The notes under the pieces: model-generated
The model's input: the letters and a program-made list of their open reading frames with translations, nothing else
Databases searched by the model: none
Told to the model about the DNA's origin: nothing
DNA from: Capra hircus
Lineage: Eukaryota > Chordata > Mammalia > Artiodactyla > Bovidae
Direction: 5' to 3'
Assembly: GCF_001704415.2 (NCBI RefSeq)
Contig: NC_030820.1
Location: forward strand, 44,622,036-44,686,035
Length of the DNA: 64,000 bases
Position numbers and translations under genes: made by a program
In this document: piece by piece, positions 42,194-53,794 of the stretch
Layout: each line of letters starts with the position of its first letter
How positions within the stretch are numbered: position 1 is the stretch's first letter

Positions 42194-43836
42194 GAAAGCC
42201 CTTTATTCCACAGGCCAGGGCAGCAGAAGAACTCAGAAGCCAACATTGCGGAGGGCCCCCGTCTCAGAGGTGTTTTCCTGATGCCCCGCCGTTTGTCATT
42301 ATGGGAAGAAAACTTATGCTTCCTACCAATTTGGGATGTAGGATTATTTTTGAGAGCTCCTATTAAAGGGTTTCAGGGAAGTGGAGGTTTTCACGGCAGG
42401 AAGAACCTAGAATTTATCTTTCCCTGTCACAGAGAGTACGTGATGAGGGTATATTACACAGAGTCTGCATGAAGAGCTTTGGGGTCCGCATGGGGGAGGC
42501 ACAGTGTACCCGAGAGCTGTCCTGCCCCGCTGCGCATCTCCCTTTTAAAAAATTGATTCCATTACTGAGGAAACAGCTGAGAGGAGGAAGTCCAGGACAC
42601 AGGTTCTATTTTCTACAGAGGCTTTCAAAAGGCATTTGATAAAGTATCATAAAGAAGCCTCACATGAAAGTAAGGATTTATGAATTACAGAAAAAAAGAA
42701 GTCACTTGGAAATGAGGTAGAGAAGAGAGCTGCCATCCGTCTCCCTGACAGACAGTTGGGGCTGGACCTCGGGAGCTGGTGGACAGAGCTGCCTGCAGCC
42801 ACGGCGGCACAGGCCACGGCAGCCAGAGCCACAAGGTGTGGTCCTGTACACTCTCTCTCATGAGGCAGCATCTGGATTTCTCAGGATCACAGCCTCACCA
42901 GCTGGGTTCAAATGGGGGGCTCTCATGGGAGGAATAGGGGTCCGGACCTGGGGTCACGCATGCAGCTCGGGGACCCCCATTTCCCTAATGGACCTTGCCT
43001 CTGTCTTGCTGGTCCTTCCTTGTTCCTGTGAGCCTACTTCTCTGAATCCTTGATGGTCCCCTGGTTTCACAGCTCTCCTCTCACTCGCTTTGTTAGAAGG
43101 ACAGTCCAGTAAGAGCTCTGGAGGCTCCGCTGGGTCATGGAGCGAGGGCCAGCCCAAGGGCAGTCTTCCAGAGCTCAGGGCACTTTCCAATCTGGACAAG
43201 CATGTCCACACGTCTATCAAGCACTCTGGTCTGTGATCCAGGCACTCCCCAGTGTTTCTTCTGGTCTAAACGTGAGTGGTTGTTTCTGAAAGGGATGCAC
43301 CCTGGTCCTTCTCATCCTGATGAGAAGCGAGAGGCTGAGGGAAACAGCAGTTTTTGGACTGGCAGGATGGCTGCTTCCTTTCCAAGGAAGCGCCATGTAA
43401 CATCTGGGTTTTACACGAAGCCCCAAAGAGGTTCACAGGTGAGTGATGTCTACTCTAACCCTGGAGCTGCTGGAGAGCTTGGAGAAATCTAGTCCATGAC
43501 CCTCAGGTCAAGGATGAGGACACAAGGCCCTGCCTTATTTGAGTGTTGTCACTTAATGCTGTGTTGTTGGCCTATTGGAACTTATCTTTCCAAGGAACCG
43601 AGTGGAGGCCAGTGGGGCTTCTCATCACCATCCAGGAGATTCCACCTGTTGGCTGTTTCACTCTCCAGAGGCACAGTGGCTGGGGGCAAGAAAGAAGCAA
43701 ATTGGGGGCTTAGATTCAAGGGATAGATTTAGACCAGAATTATCTTGAAAATGAAAAAATAGATAATTATTTAAATAAGTTGAGCCCAACCCACATGATT
43801 TCCATGATTCAGAAATATCATCTAGTATCATCTATC
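42194..43836. other. Unique stretch, GC-rich
   Basis: About 1.6 kb with no recognised mobile element. Open frames of up to 99 codons occur on both strands with no domain signature. Nothing marks a CpG island or exon clearly. Confidence 0.4.
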
Positions 43837-44609
43837 AGTTCAGTTCAGTTCAGTTCCGTCACTCAGTCATGTCCAACTCTTTGCGACCCCATGAATCGCA
43901 GCATGCCAGGCCTCCCTGTCCATCACCAACTTCCGGAGTTCACCCAAACTCATGTCCATCGAGTTGGTGATGCCCTCATCCTCCGTCGTCCCTTTCTCCT
44001 CCTGCCCTCCCTCAATCCCTCCCAACATCAGGGTCTTTTCCAATGAGTCAGCTCTTCCCATGAGGTGGCCAAAGTATCAGAGTTTCAGCTTTAGCATCAG
44101 TCCTTCCAATGAACACCCAGGACTGATCTCCTTTAGGATGGACTGGCTGGATGTCCTTGCAGTCCAAGAGACTCCCAAGAGTCTTCTCCAACACCACAGT
44201 TCAAAAGCATCAATTCTTCGGCGCTTAGCTTTCTTCACAGTCCAACTCTCACATCCATACATGACCACTGGAAAAACCATAGCCTTGACTAGACTTGACT
44301 TTGTTGGCAAAGTAATATCTTTGCTTCTTTAATATGCTATCTAGGTTGGTCATAACTTTCCTTCCAAGGAGAAAGCGTCCTTTAATTTCATGGCTACAAT
44401 CACCATCTGCAGTGATTTTGGAGCCCCCCAAAATAAAGTCTGACACTGTTTTCCCATCTATTTCCCATGAAGTGATGGGACCAGATGCCATGATCTTAGT
44501 TTTCTGAACGTTGAGCTTTAAGCCAACTTTTTCATCTCCTCTTTCACTTTCATCGAGAGGCTTTTTAGTTCCTCTTCACTTTCTGCCATAAGGGTGGTGT
44601 CATCTATGC
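43837..44609 (-). mobile_element. BovB LINE fragment, antisense
   Basis: A relatively well-preserved 770-bp copy: tail complement cagttcagttcagttcag, 'accccatgaatcgcagcatg', and through to 'gccataagggtggtgtcatc'. The coding remnants on the minus strand (YGCESWTVKKAKRRRIDAFELWCWRRLL region) are the RTE C-terminus. tcatctat at 43830-43837 and 44602-44609 suggests insertion at microhomology. Confidence 0.95.
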
Positions 44610-44614
44610 AGAAT

Positions 44615-44740
44615 CTTAAAAAAAAAAATGACACAAATGAACTTATTTACAAAATAGAAAAAGACTCACAGACTTAGACGACTGTGTGGTTACCAGGGGA
44701 AAGCAGGGAGGGATAGCTGGGGAGTTTGGGACTGACACGG
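44615..44740 (+). mobile_element. L1 3'-UTR fragment, sense
   Basis: The sequence aaatgacacaaatgaactta, 'gaaaaagactcacagactta', then ggttaccaggggaaagcagg and 'tggggagtttgggactgaca' match an artiodactyl L1 3' UTR. Confidence 0.75.
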
Positions 44741-45638
44741 ACTCAACTGACAGAGACCTTTTTGTTGTAACGAACACCGTAGAGATTTGAGAGGACAAAG
44801 ACCATCAGGGCCAACCTGGGCTGGATTTTGCAATTTGATGAATTTGATGATGCAGATGGGCTCCCTGGTGGGGAAGGGCCATGTGGTTCCCATGTTGAAG
44901 CAAGTGTGCCTGGAGTAGCCAAGTCTTCACAAGAAGCACCACAGCAACCCCATCGTGAATACACAAAACTCCTGGGCACGGTGCCACATCTCTGACATGT
45001 CAGGGAAATGTTCTTACGCAGTGAATGAAATCTCCTGGGAGGGTCATAAATCCTGTGCAGCAAATTATACACTAACAGGTTCTTAGGGGAATTCAAATAA
45101 ATCCTCACAACCGCTTAGCAGGTAATCTCCAGATCAGATTCCCATTTTTCTTAAGAGCAAAATAATATATGACTTCTTATACTCTCCTCGTGAAATGCCA
45201 TATATCAAAGATATGAATTTAGTCGAAATATTGATCTTAAGCCAAAGTGAAACTAAGGGAAAGTTTAATGCGTTTCACCACAAAGGAGAGAGTGAGGGAC
45301 GTATGCATAAAATGTGCTTTATAAAGTGAAGCATCCAGAAGGGGGGGGACGGAAGTGCTCAGGAGCCCAGCGCCCTCCTGAGGTGGTCCAGTGAAGGAAG
45401 AACCATGGAGTACAGCAGAGCCTGGATTCCTGACAACCCAGCTGTTTGTCATGGAGGTTTGGCCTTGCAATTAGAGAACTAAGATAGACTTCGGGAGAAG
45501 GAGATATCTTAATGCAGTGTGAATCCTTTTAAATGAGTTTTATTCATTGCAAGTCATGTGGGGTAAGTGTATCAGAGCTGTGGTCTGTGTCTCAGGGGCA
45601 GACACAGCCATGGAGGGCTACAGTTGTTTTTTTTTTTT
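44741..45638. other. Unique stretch
   Basis: No element recognised. A 121-codon minus-strand frame (44743-45108) has no family signature. Confidence 0.4.
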
Positions 45639-45750
45639 TCTTTAGCTTTTTATTTTATACTGGAGTAGAGCCTATTAACACTGTTGTGATAGTTTCAGAT
45701 GGACAGCAAACGGATGCAGTGGTCCATATACAAGCATCCATTCTGAAGGT
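45639..45750 (-). mobile_element. L1 3'-end relic, antisense
   Basis: The sequence gctttttattttatactgga, gtagagcctattaacactgt, 'gatagtttcagatggacagc' is the complement of an older L1 3' end. A T run at 45628-45639 precedes it. Confidence 0.7.
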
Positions 45751-47246
45751 GACAGGTTGATGGAGGGGAGTCTGGGTTGATGGAGACTTGAGGAATTTCC
45801 CAGAGAATTAGATTAATATCAGATGTGCACCCAAACTTACATCTTCTGTTCCTTTCTTCAATGACAAAAGCATAATGAGGAGAATGATCTTCCTTTTCTA
45901 TCTCAGTCTGCCAAAGTGAATCAACCCTTGCAACATCTCTGGGGAGTGACCACTAACTTCATGGGTCATAGGACAAACAGTTGTTAAAAAATAGTGCTTT
46001 TTAAAAATTTTTTTCTTTATTTTTTCTGAATGAAAGAGCCTTTATAAAGTCCCCTGTCATTTAATCATCCATGTGCTGTCTAGAATTCTCAAGTGAGCTG
46101 GATATCTCAGAAAAGCAGGGGAGGAAGGCTGGACAGCCAAGTGCCATGCGATGACCACACCCACCTGACACTTGAAGGGACGTTGTAATTTCTACTTTCA
46201 ATGTTTGCAGCATGCCTGGGGACACTGCTGTCACCTGTCCTTTGGCTGGCACGGCCAGATGTGCCCCATCGGACACGAGCAGCCACAGCCCTGGGTGAAC
46301 CAAAGGCGCCTTCCTAAGTAGGCTATTACTTATTTATCTGGGGGATTTATAAAAATGTGGCCGTCATGTGGAGCCTCTGGGTGCATGAATAATGCAAAAG
46401 TACAAAACATTAGGAAACAGAAACAAACAAAAGCCAGATGCCTAGCTCCATTTCTCTCCAGGGACAAAAACCACTTTTTTGATCAATACATTGTATTACA
46501 GAGAAGGATTGTGAAAAAAAATGCAAACGTGAATTTAATAGGACATCAAAGCTTGAGTCCGGGCACAAATGCCTTCTTGCCATTCGCACGATCAGGGTGT
46601 GAGCCTGTCCTGGGAGTGAGAGCCTCGGTCTGAACAAGGGTCAGAGATGCTAACAGCCCGACTTGGCAAGGAGGGGACCTCTGTGGGAGCGGGCAGGAAA
46701 TGAAGGCCGCCCCATGAAGGAGTAGAGCACGGCCTTCACAGAGGGGTTGGGCCCGGAGCCGGTTCCATTGCACAGCCTGTCCTCCTCAGACTGCCTCTGC
46801 CCATCTTGTGCATTTCTAGACTCTAGACACTATCCTGAGTCTGAAGCAGTTGTCTGCTGCCTTCTTTCTTCACGCAGATGTTTGACTGGAGTCCTGCTCA
46901 TTCTGTATCACCTGTCATCCGATGTGCTCTGTGCTTCAGGCAGCATCTCCTCTGCCTCTGGCTGGAAGCTTAGCCGCTCCACTGGTAACCCCAGACCCCA
47001 TTGCTGCTCTGCAGTCATGCTAGGGTTGGTCCAAAGGAGGGGAAGAAGCAGAAAAGAGAGAAAAATCTACTTGTACATGTTGGGAAGGGGCAGGAATTCG
47101 GTCACTCAGCCCTGAACTGTTCAAACAGAAGGTAATCACACCAGTTATGCCCACATCTGCTTGGACAAGGGAGTGCAGTCCATGGAGAAAGCCCCAGGGG
47201 CTACTCAGGAGGCTGCCTTCAGCTTGGTCAGAACAAAATGGCTTGT
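45751..47246. other. Unique stretch
   Basis: About 1.5 kb without a recognised repeat. Open frames of up to 122 codons (46747-47112) lack domain signatures. Confidence 0.4.
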
Positions 47247-47461
47247 ATACTGAGTTGAAAGTGAAAGTCGCTCAGTCATGTCTGACTCTTCACGACCCCA
47301 TGGACTATACAGTCCATGGAGTTCTCCAGGCCAGAATACTGGAGCGGGTAGCCTTTCCCTTCTCCAGGTGATCTTCCCGACCCAGGGATTAAACCCAGGT
47401 CTCCTGCATTGCAGATGGATTCTTTACCAGCTGATTCACAAGGAAAGCCCATACTGAGTTG
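47247..47461 (-). mobile_element. Bov-tA SINE with perfect 11-bp target-site duplication
   Basis: Antisense SINE (47258-47450) of the subtype carrying 'catggactatacagtccatg'. It is bounded by atactgagttg at 47247-47257 and the identical atactgagttg at 47451-47461. Perfect flanks and low divergence mark a comparatively recent insertion. Confidence 0.96.
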
Positions 47462-48884
47462 GCATCCCAGTAAACCCAGTGCTAGCACACACTAACATCT
47501 GAGCTGCAGTGAGAGGCCTGGGGTTCACGTCCCAGGATTATGAGACTTGTGGAGAAAGGAGACTGACGGACGGCAGGCCCATGATGCGACGCGGAGATGT
47601 TAGAGGATGGCTGGGGCCCCTGTTTCTGCTTTTTTCTCTTTCTCACTAAAATTGCCTCAGAATATGAAAATATGAAAAGTAAAGGGGTAAAAAATCATCT
47701 CTACGATTTGTAGTCTCTTCAGTTTTGAGATTACATTACATCTACCAAAACAGAACAAACCAAGTTTAGTAAATACTGCTTTCAGTAGAAAAACCTGATT
47801 TCTGAATTAAAACAGCTGATTGTTTATTGCAGAAAGAAACAGCTGTGGAAATTATCCTCAGATCCAAAAGTAACATAAGAGATGGGGATACTAAGCTGTC
47901 TCAGAGACAACACATCAAAATGCTCACATTGGGGTGAGTAACATACAGGAGTGACACCGCTGAATATCTGACCAATAAAAACAAAGGTTATTCTAAAAAA
48001 ATACTGTTGAACTTTCATGAATTTTAATATAAATGTAATGTATTTACATTTATCTATTTATATTTATGAAATATATAACATGTATACAAAATATATATGC
48101 AAAATATGAAATGTAAATAAATCTAAAAATTCACATTGCATTTATGTAAACATAAAATTTAAGTTTTATGCAAATATAAATATCATTCAAAGAAGATAAA
48201 TATATTATGAGATATATTGATGATCACTGGGTCAATAAATCTGGTTATTCCAATGGGATGTCTAAATGTGTTTGGGAAATAGGTAATGAAACAACCAAGT
48301 TTTCTGCACAGAGAGTGAGCCTGAGTGTAGTCAATTATTCTTGATGTGGTAGAAAATGGAGTTTTAAACATGCTTTATGTATTTGTAGGATAAAAATCAG
48401 TTTCATTCAATTCCAAATAACTTGGGAAAAACAAAAAGAGGATATCAGAAAGTCTTGAGAATCACATCAGACTACAGGAAAAGTGTGAGAATTCATAGAA
48501 AGAAAATGAAACAGCGAAACTGAAATTGTAACTATGACGACAGTTGATATACCAGCTGTACTCATTTTCATGACTGTAAAAGACAAAATCTCTCATATGG
48601 AATAAGAAACATGATATTTATTTACAAAGAGATATAAGAAAATAATTTAGAGAAGATAAAAATGAAAGAGCTAGCAAATACATATTAAGCATATGCAAGT
48701 AAAATAATGCATTGTTAACTAGGAAAAAGCAGAGTTCAAGGCAAAAAGTATGATCATCTCCAAAGAAGATAGAATATTTATGAATACTTTAAAATAAATA
48801 TCATGGAATCAATAGGAAATATTAAAAATGTTCAACTATAAGCGTAATGGAAGTCTTTTTTTTCCTGACAGAACTAAGTTGCTG
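47462..48884. other. AT-rich stretch
   Basis: Increasingly AT-rich, with (atttatgaaatatat)-like low complexity at 48040-48200. Part of 48590-48860 may be very old L1, but I cannot support that by motif. No gene. Confidence 0.35.
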
Positions 48885-49018
48885 CTTCCATTGACAGATG
48901 AATAGGTAAAGATTATACATATATATGTATACATATATATATTCAATGCAATATTATTCAGCAACAAAAAGCAGCAATATGAAGGGACCTTGAGGATATT
49001 ATGCTAAGTGAGCTGAGT

Positions 49019-49288
49019 CAGATGTGAAAGTCTCTCAGTGTGTCCGACTCTTTGTGACCCCATGGACTATACAGTCCATGGAGTTCTCCAGGCCAGAATA
49101 CTGCAGTGGGTAGCCTTTCCCTTCTCCAGGGGATCTTCCCGACCCAGGGATCGAACCCAGTTCTCCCGCTTTGCAGGTAGATTCTTTACCAGCTGAGCCA
49201 CCAGGGAAGCCCAAGGATACTGGAGTGGGTAGCCTTTCCCTTCTCCGAACCAGGGTCTCCTGCATTGCAGGAGGACTCTTTACAGATG
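49019..49288 (-). mobile_element. Bov-tA SINE plus adjacent partial second SINE
   Basis: A full antisense SINE (49025-49211, with the catggactatacagtccatg subtype motif) is followed without a gap by a second, shorter stretch (49212-49282). This repeats the middle-to-head part ('gatactggagtgggtagcct', then 'gggtctcctgcattgcagga') with a ~20-bp internal deletion. cagatg at 49019-49024 and 49283-49288 bounds the whole compound unit. Confidence 0.88.
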
Positions 49289-49479
49289 GGGAAAGACAAA
49301 TGCTGTACGATTTCACTCATGTGTTATCTAAAACACTAATAAACAAATAAGTCCCCCCTACCCCAGGAAAAAAAAAAAAAACCCTAAATAAAAGAGTAAA
49401 CCAAATCAATCATGTTGATACGGGGAACAAAGTAGTAGTTACCAGAAGGGGAGGGATGGCAAGGGAGGGAGAGATGGGT

Positions 49480-49630
49480 AAAGGGTGATAAGTGAGCATG
49501 CTAAGTCACTTCAGTAGTGCCCAACTCTTTGCAATCCTATGGACTGTAGCCCATCAGGCTTCTCTGTCCATGGGGATTCTCCAGGCAAGAATACTGGAGT
49601 GGGTTGCCATTTCCTCCTTGAAAGGGTGAT
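49480..49630 (-). mobile_element. 5'-truncated Bov-tA with perfect 10-bp target-site duplication
   Basis: Only the 3' ~130 bp of the SINE is present (49490-49620), running from 'aagtcacttcagtagtgccc' to 'agtgggttgccatttcctcc'. The tRNA head is missing. aaagggtgat at 49480-49489 and 49621-49630 are identical, so the truncation happened at insertion. Confidence 0.93.
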
Positions 49631-49756
49631 GGATGGAAATTAAATTTTTAGTGAGCTCGCTGTAGGGTATACAGAAGTAGAAATATGATGTTGTACACAT
49701 GAAACTTGCGCGGTGTTTACAGTTTCCATGGACTGGAACACAAGAAGAAAGGGTAT

Positions 49757-49838
49757 GTGTGTCCGTATGTGTGTGTGACTGTGTGTATGTGTGTGTGTGT
49801 CTGTGTGTGTCTTTGTCTGTATGTCTGTGTATGTGGAG
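49757..49838 (+). repeat. (TG)n-rich microsatellite, impure
   Basis: Runs of gtgtgtgtgt are interrupted by atgtgtc and tgtctgt variants. Open frames through it (Cys/Val-rich on +, His/Thr-rich on -) are repeat artefacts. Confidence 0.85.
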
Positions 49839-50762
49839 AGGTTGATGGCAGTGTTGACAGAGCACAGGGGGCAGGCCACTCTCAGGGAAATTTGTGGGTG
49901 ACATGGAGAAGGCTCAGTGTGGTAGATCTTCTGAAATATAAGTGACATCAAGATAAATAAATATATATTCGAGGCTGCAAAGAGGCAGCCGCTGAAGCTA
50001 ATGGCAGCCTAGTGATCAGAGACATCAGTGCGGTCCCAGTCAGCTGAAAACCTCATCTCCATGGCGACAGCCTCTCCTGCCACTCCTCTCAGCACCAAGC
50101 AGGGAAGCTGAAATTCATCTTTAAAAATTCTGCTAAAAATTGATTAAAGTAGAAAGTGACTCAGCTTTACTTCTCTTTTTATTTTATCCCAGTTACCATG
50201 TCGAAGAAAAGAGTCTTATGTAGAGAGCACCTATTCACACAGAACCTGGTAATATAAGTAATTTATTCACTTCTTTGAGTCTATTATTAGGGTTAACAAG
50301 CCTAAAATGGGAGTTACAAATGCCTGATTAATGAGAAGCTTTCTTCAGCACAGAGTTGTGTCAGGTGGTCCTGTATCTGAGGATGGCACACCCCTGTTGA
50401 GGGGTCACCTTGGGTGGATGGCGCAGGGCGTTCAGCAAATATTACCGTGGACGTGGCTGACCTTGTATCCCTGGGACCCACAGAGCTCTCACAGCTGGCC
50501 TCATTCACATGCCAGTGAACCTGACTTGAGGCAGCTCCTTCACTATTGTATTGAAGAGTTTTTCCCCCTTGAAGTTTGCTGTGTTTGTTTGCTGCCTGTC
50601 AGCTGTTTAAGCTTTGGTGAGTATTAGCTACTAACGGGCATCTACCAGGTTTACACGTCAGCCATTCTAAGTCACAGAAATACAGTGATCTACCAAAGAG
50701 ACACGAAATCATCACCGAACTCTAACATGTCGCTCCTTGCACTAACAACTGTAGGTCGTGTT
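49839..50762. other. Unique stretch
   Basis: No element or gene recognised. Confidence 0.4.
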
Positions 50763-51118
50763 TGCTGTGGTCTGAGTGTCCGTGTCCCCTCACATGTACA
50801 GGTTGACACCTAACCCTTGATGTGATGGTGTTAGGAGGTAGGGGCTTTGGGGGGTGATGAAGTCATGGGGGTGGAGCCCCCAGGATGGGATTAGCATCCT
50901 TATAAGGGAGCCACAGAGACCCCCATGCCCCTTCCTCCAGGTGAGGATGCGGTGAGAAGATGTCATCTGTGAACCAGGAGGAAGCAGATCCTCACCAGAC
51001 ACAGAATCTGCTGGCACCTTGATCTAGGATGTCCAGCCTCCAGAGTTGGGAGAGATGAATGTCTGGTGTATGTAAGCCCCTTGTCAGAGGGCATTTTGTC
51101 AGGGCAGCTGAATAGAGA
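50763..51118 (+). repeat. MST/MLT1-like LTR relic (ERVL-MaLR), near full length
   Basis: All main MaLR LTR blocks appear in order: tggtctgagtgtccgtgtcc, 'gatgaagtcatgggggtgga', 'gggattagcatccttataag', 'gtgaggatgcggtgagaaga', 'gatcctcaccagacacagaa', 'gcctccagagttgggagaga'. No internal region or second LTR is adjacent. Confidence 0.8.
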
Positions 51119-51454
51119 CTGCTCTGGCTGTCATCAGCACTTCACGCACAGTGCTGTCAGCACCGACTTCCAGGGACTGCACCACTTCTGGCCCAGGCCC
51201 TGCTCAACAGCAGGTCGAGTCCTTCTCACCTTCCAGACTCTCCTCATTCTTTGTCTCATCTCTCTAATTCAGATGGTAAAGCTTCTCTGCTTGTAAGGAC
51301 TCCTGTAATTAGATGGCTGCTAGGTAGCCCAGGGGCATCTCCCATCTGAAGATCTGTACCTCTAACCACACCCTGAAGCCCCTTTTGTCCTGGGAGGTAA
51401 CAAAGCCACTGATCCTGGGACTAGGTGAGGCTGACTGTCTGCCTCTGTCTTTCA
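51119..51454. other. Unique stretch
   Basis: No recognised element or gene. Confidence 0.35.
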
Positions 51455-51612
51455 TGTATAAAGACCCTTGTGATCACATCCTTGCCCCCTCTGGGAAATC
51501 CAAGTGAATCTCCCAACCTAGAGTTTATTGAGTCCCTTAATTTCATCTGAACCAGAATCTCCTTTGCCTACAATGTAATGTAGTCACAGCTTCTGGAACC
51601 TTTAATAAATGA
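51455..51612 (-). repeat. Ancient LTR/MER-like repeat, 5' part, antisense
   Basis: The sequence 'tataaagacccttgtgatca', then ccaagtgaatctccc and 'gtaatgtagtcacagcttct' is the complement of the family whose 3' part lies at 5150-5440 (gtgaccttatttgg ... gtccttataaga type). Confidence 0.45.
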
Positions 51613-52740
51613 AGAAATGGAGGTTCAAAGTGGGTGACTGACTTTCTTAGACATGTTTAGGGTCTGCTGGGGTGACCATGTCAGGTGATATCAGAAATAT
51701 GTAGATTCTTAAAGAGTCACCAGACTCTAACCTGGGTGTGACACCCTGCTTGGATGAACTGAAGATAACTCTGGGTGTTCCATTGTGATTCAAGTCTTTC
51801 CAGGCAGCTCTGTTTCATGAAGAGAAAATAAATATGGTTTTTGAGAAGGAAGAGAGCACATGTACAACTTTATAATTTCTTTAGGCAAGACTATTGGCTT
51901 CAGATGGCATTGGTTTCAAATGTCTACCAAAAAAGTGACAAAATTTAAACAAAAATGTCTGTGCATTTTAGAGACCTTGTCCTCTAGGGGAGGAAAAGCA
52001 CTGTTTTGTGTAACAAGGGACAGACATGGGATTGGCCCTCTCACCTTGACCCTTGACAACCCACTTGGGACAGATTTTTTTGCTCCCTAATAACTTGGCT
52101 CTGTTCATCTGGAGGCCTTAGTTCCCAAGAGAGGGACATTTCAGCCAGGCTTCATGGGAGTCGTTTTGTCTTAACAGAGGATTTGTCTCAAGAAGGTGAA
52201 ATTAGACCATTTAATCTGCTAATGACCCATTTACTGATTAAAATTAGTAACATGACAGGCCCTGTATTATTAAGTCCTTTAAATACATTATAAGGTCTCC
52301 TGTGCTGGGGACCATATCACCCTCCCTCTCTGTCAAGAAGAGACTCTCTATCTTGACCCTAGTCTTTGATGTGTTCATTGAGGAAATCCAACTGGGTCAT
52401 AAAATAGGCCACTTTTCAAAATATATGTTTTCCAGATCAGATTTATTTTTAAAAAAGGCAAAATCAAGGTCAGAGGCATGAGCCATTGTGCAACTCTTTA
52501 CTTTAGGATTCTGCCTCTGAGAACGTGGTGACCTAAATTTAGCAAATAAGTTGCTTATCTGGCACCATTCTGGTTTGCCCTATCATCTCCTTATTCCCAT
52601 CCTGTAGAAGGGTGACTCTAGAGGCCATTCTCTTGTCTTCAGTATCCTTTTCCCAAGGAAATATGGTCACGTTACAAGTCTATTTATTTACTTCATTCAA
52701 TTAATAAGCCAGTTCCACCTGCCAGGCACTGGGCTGGTCA
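51613..52740. other. Repeat-poor unique stretch
   Basis: No recognised mobile element. 52140-52300 is non-repetitive with several TTTAAT/TTAAAAT homeodomain-type motifs. Confidence 0.4.
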
Positions 52741-53031
52741 CTTGTTCTATCAGAAAAAGAAATAGTTCCCCAAAAGAGACAGTAGAAACACTCAATGGGG
52801 TATTTGAAAGAATTTAATGAAGGAGCTTATAAAAGTGTGGACAGGTTTAAGGGAAAGAAATCAAGCAAAAGGCAGTCAGAGACTTGGAAGAATGGAGCCA
52901 GTGACCCACTAGATCTGCAGGTCTGGTGGTCAGGGTTAAGGTAACCTGGGATCAGTCCAGCTGTAGGGAGAAGGCCACTCAACCTCTGTGGCATTCGAGG
53001 AAGTTCCCACATAGAGGGAAGAGTGAAAGGT
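52741..53031. repeat. Possible old LTR/MER remnant beside the BTLTR1 LTR
   Basis: The segment gaatttaatgaaggagctta, then gtgtggacaggtttaaggga, 'atggagccagtgacccacta' and 'gtagggagaaggccactcaa' looks like a decayed old repeat whose family I recall only vaguely. Confidence 0.3.
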
Positions 53032-53782
53032 TGTTGCTGCACCATGAAACACGCTGGGATTCTTGGCCTCCAGAGGAGATGAATTCAACCTGGGGCCAGA
53101 GACGAGGCTTGATCACTCAGGCTTTTGTGTAATAGTTTTATTAAAGTATAAAGGAGATAGAGAAAGCTTCTGACATGGACATCAGAAGGGGGCTGAAAGA
53201 ATACCCCCCTGCTAGTCTTTAGCTGGATGTTATATAGCTACTAGCAGTCTGCTAATTAAAAGGAAGGAAATGTCTCAAAACTCAGAGAATGTCACCAGGC
53301 CCCTCACCCACAAGATAATTTTGAGATAATCTTGGCACCAGGTGAGTCACCCCAGGTCATGAAATGATTGACATCCCACACAAATATATAGTTTCATTAA
53401 CATAGATTAAGAGAACAATGTATGAGTATAACATACTGGTTTGTCAAGTCAGTTCTGAGCCTTTACATGAACCGACTTGAAGATAGAGTCTGGGGTAAAT
53501 GCATAGTCCATTAACATAGCTTAAGAAAAACATTTCCATAATAAAAAATGCATTGGTTAGCTCAAGGTTTGAGAAGAGTTAAGTTCAGGTGGAACCAGGT
53601 GTCATTATGGCAACACAGTATTTTAAGAGAAACCTCTTTTTAAATTTGTATAGAGAAGGGGAAATACTATATCACTAGTTTGTTTCCTCCTGCCCCTTAA
53701 GAGCGAAAAAAATAATGTCTGACACTTGCAGCCCATTTCCTCCATTTGGAGACCCCTGGCCTTCCTGCCTGTTACCCTCTCA
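53032..53782 (-). mobile_element. BTLTR1-type endogenous retrovirus solo LTR
   Basis: A 751-bp unit with TG...CA ends matches the bovine BTLTR1 LTR in antisense: 'caccatgaaacacgctggga', 'gaggcttgatcactcaggct', 'gcatcagaag'-like blocks, 'catgaaccgacttgaagata', 'ggtggaaccaggtgtcatta'. On the minus strand a polyadenylation signal lies at 53137-53142 (AATAAA). No gag, pol or env sequence is on either side, so it is a solo LTR left by recombination between the two LTRs of a provirus. The flanking duplication is not clear by eye. Confidence 0.88.
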
Positions 53783-53794
53783 AGAGGATGAAGT

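Larger units (their letters stand above)
48885..49735 (+). mobile_element. Old L1 3' region with two SINE insertion events
   Basis: The pieces 48885-49024 ('ttccattgacagatgaatag' then ggatattatgctaagtgagc), 49283-49489 ('ggaaagacaaatgctgtacg', 'gaacaaagtagtagttacca') and 49621-49735 ('gatgttgtacacatgaaact') are consecutive parts of an old L1 ORF2 end and 3' UTR. The gaps hold Bov-tA sequence. Confidence 0.85.

Noticed and set aside
47285..47325. Palindrome catggactatacagtccatg that resembles an operator
   Set aside because: It is a subtype-diagnostic part of Bov-tA and recurs in the SINE at 49060.
48919..48940. 22-bp perfect palindrome of TA/TG composition
   Set aside because: It is a low-complexity (TA)n-type sequence inside old L1; palindromes of this kind arise readily by chance.
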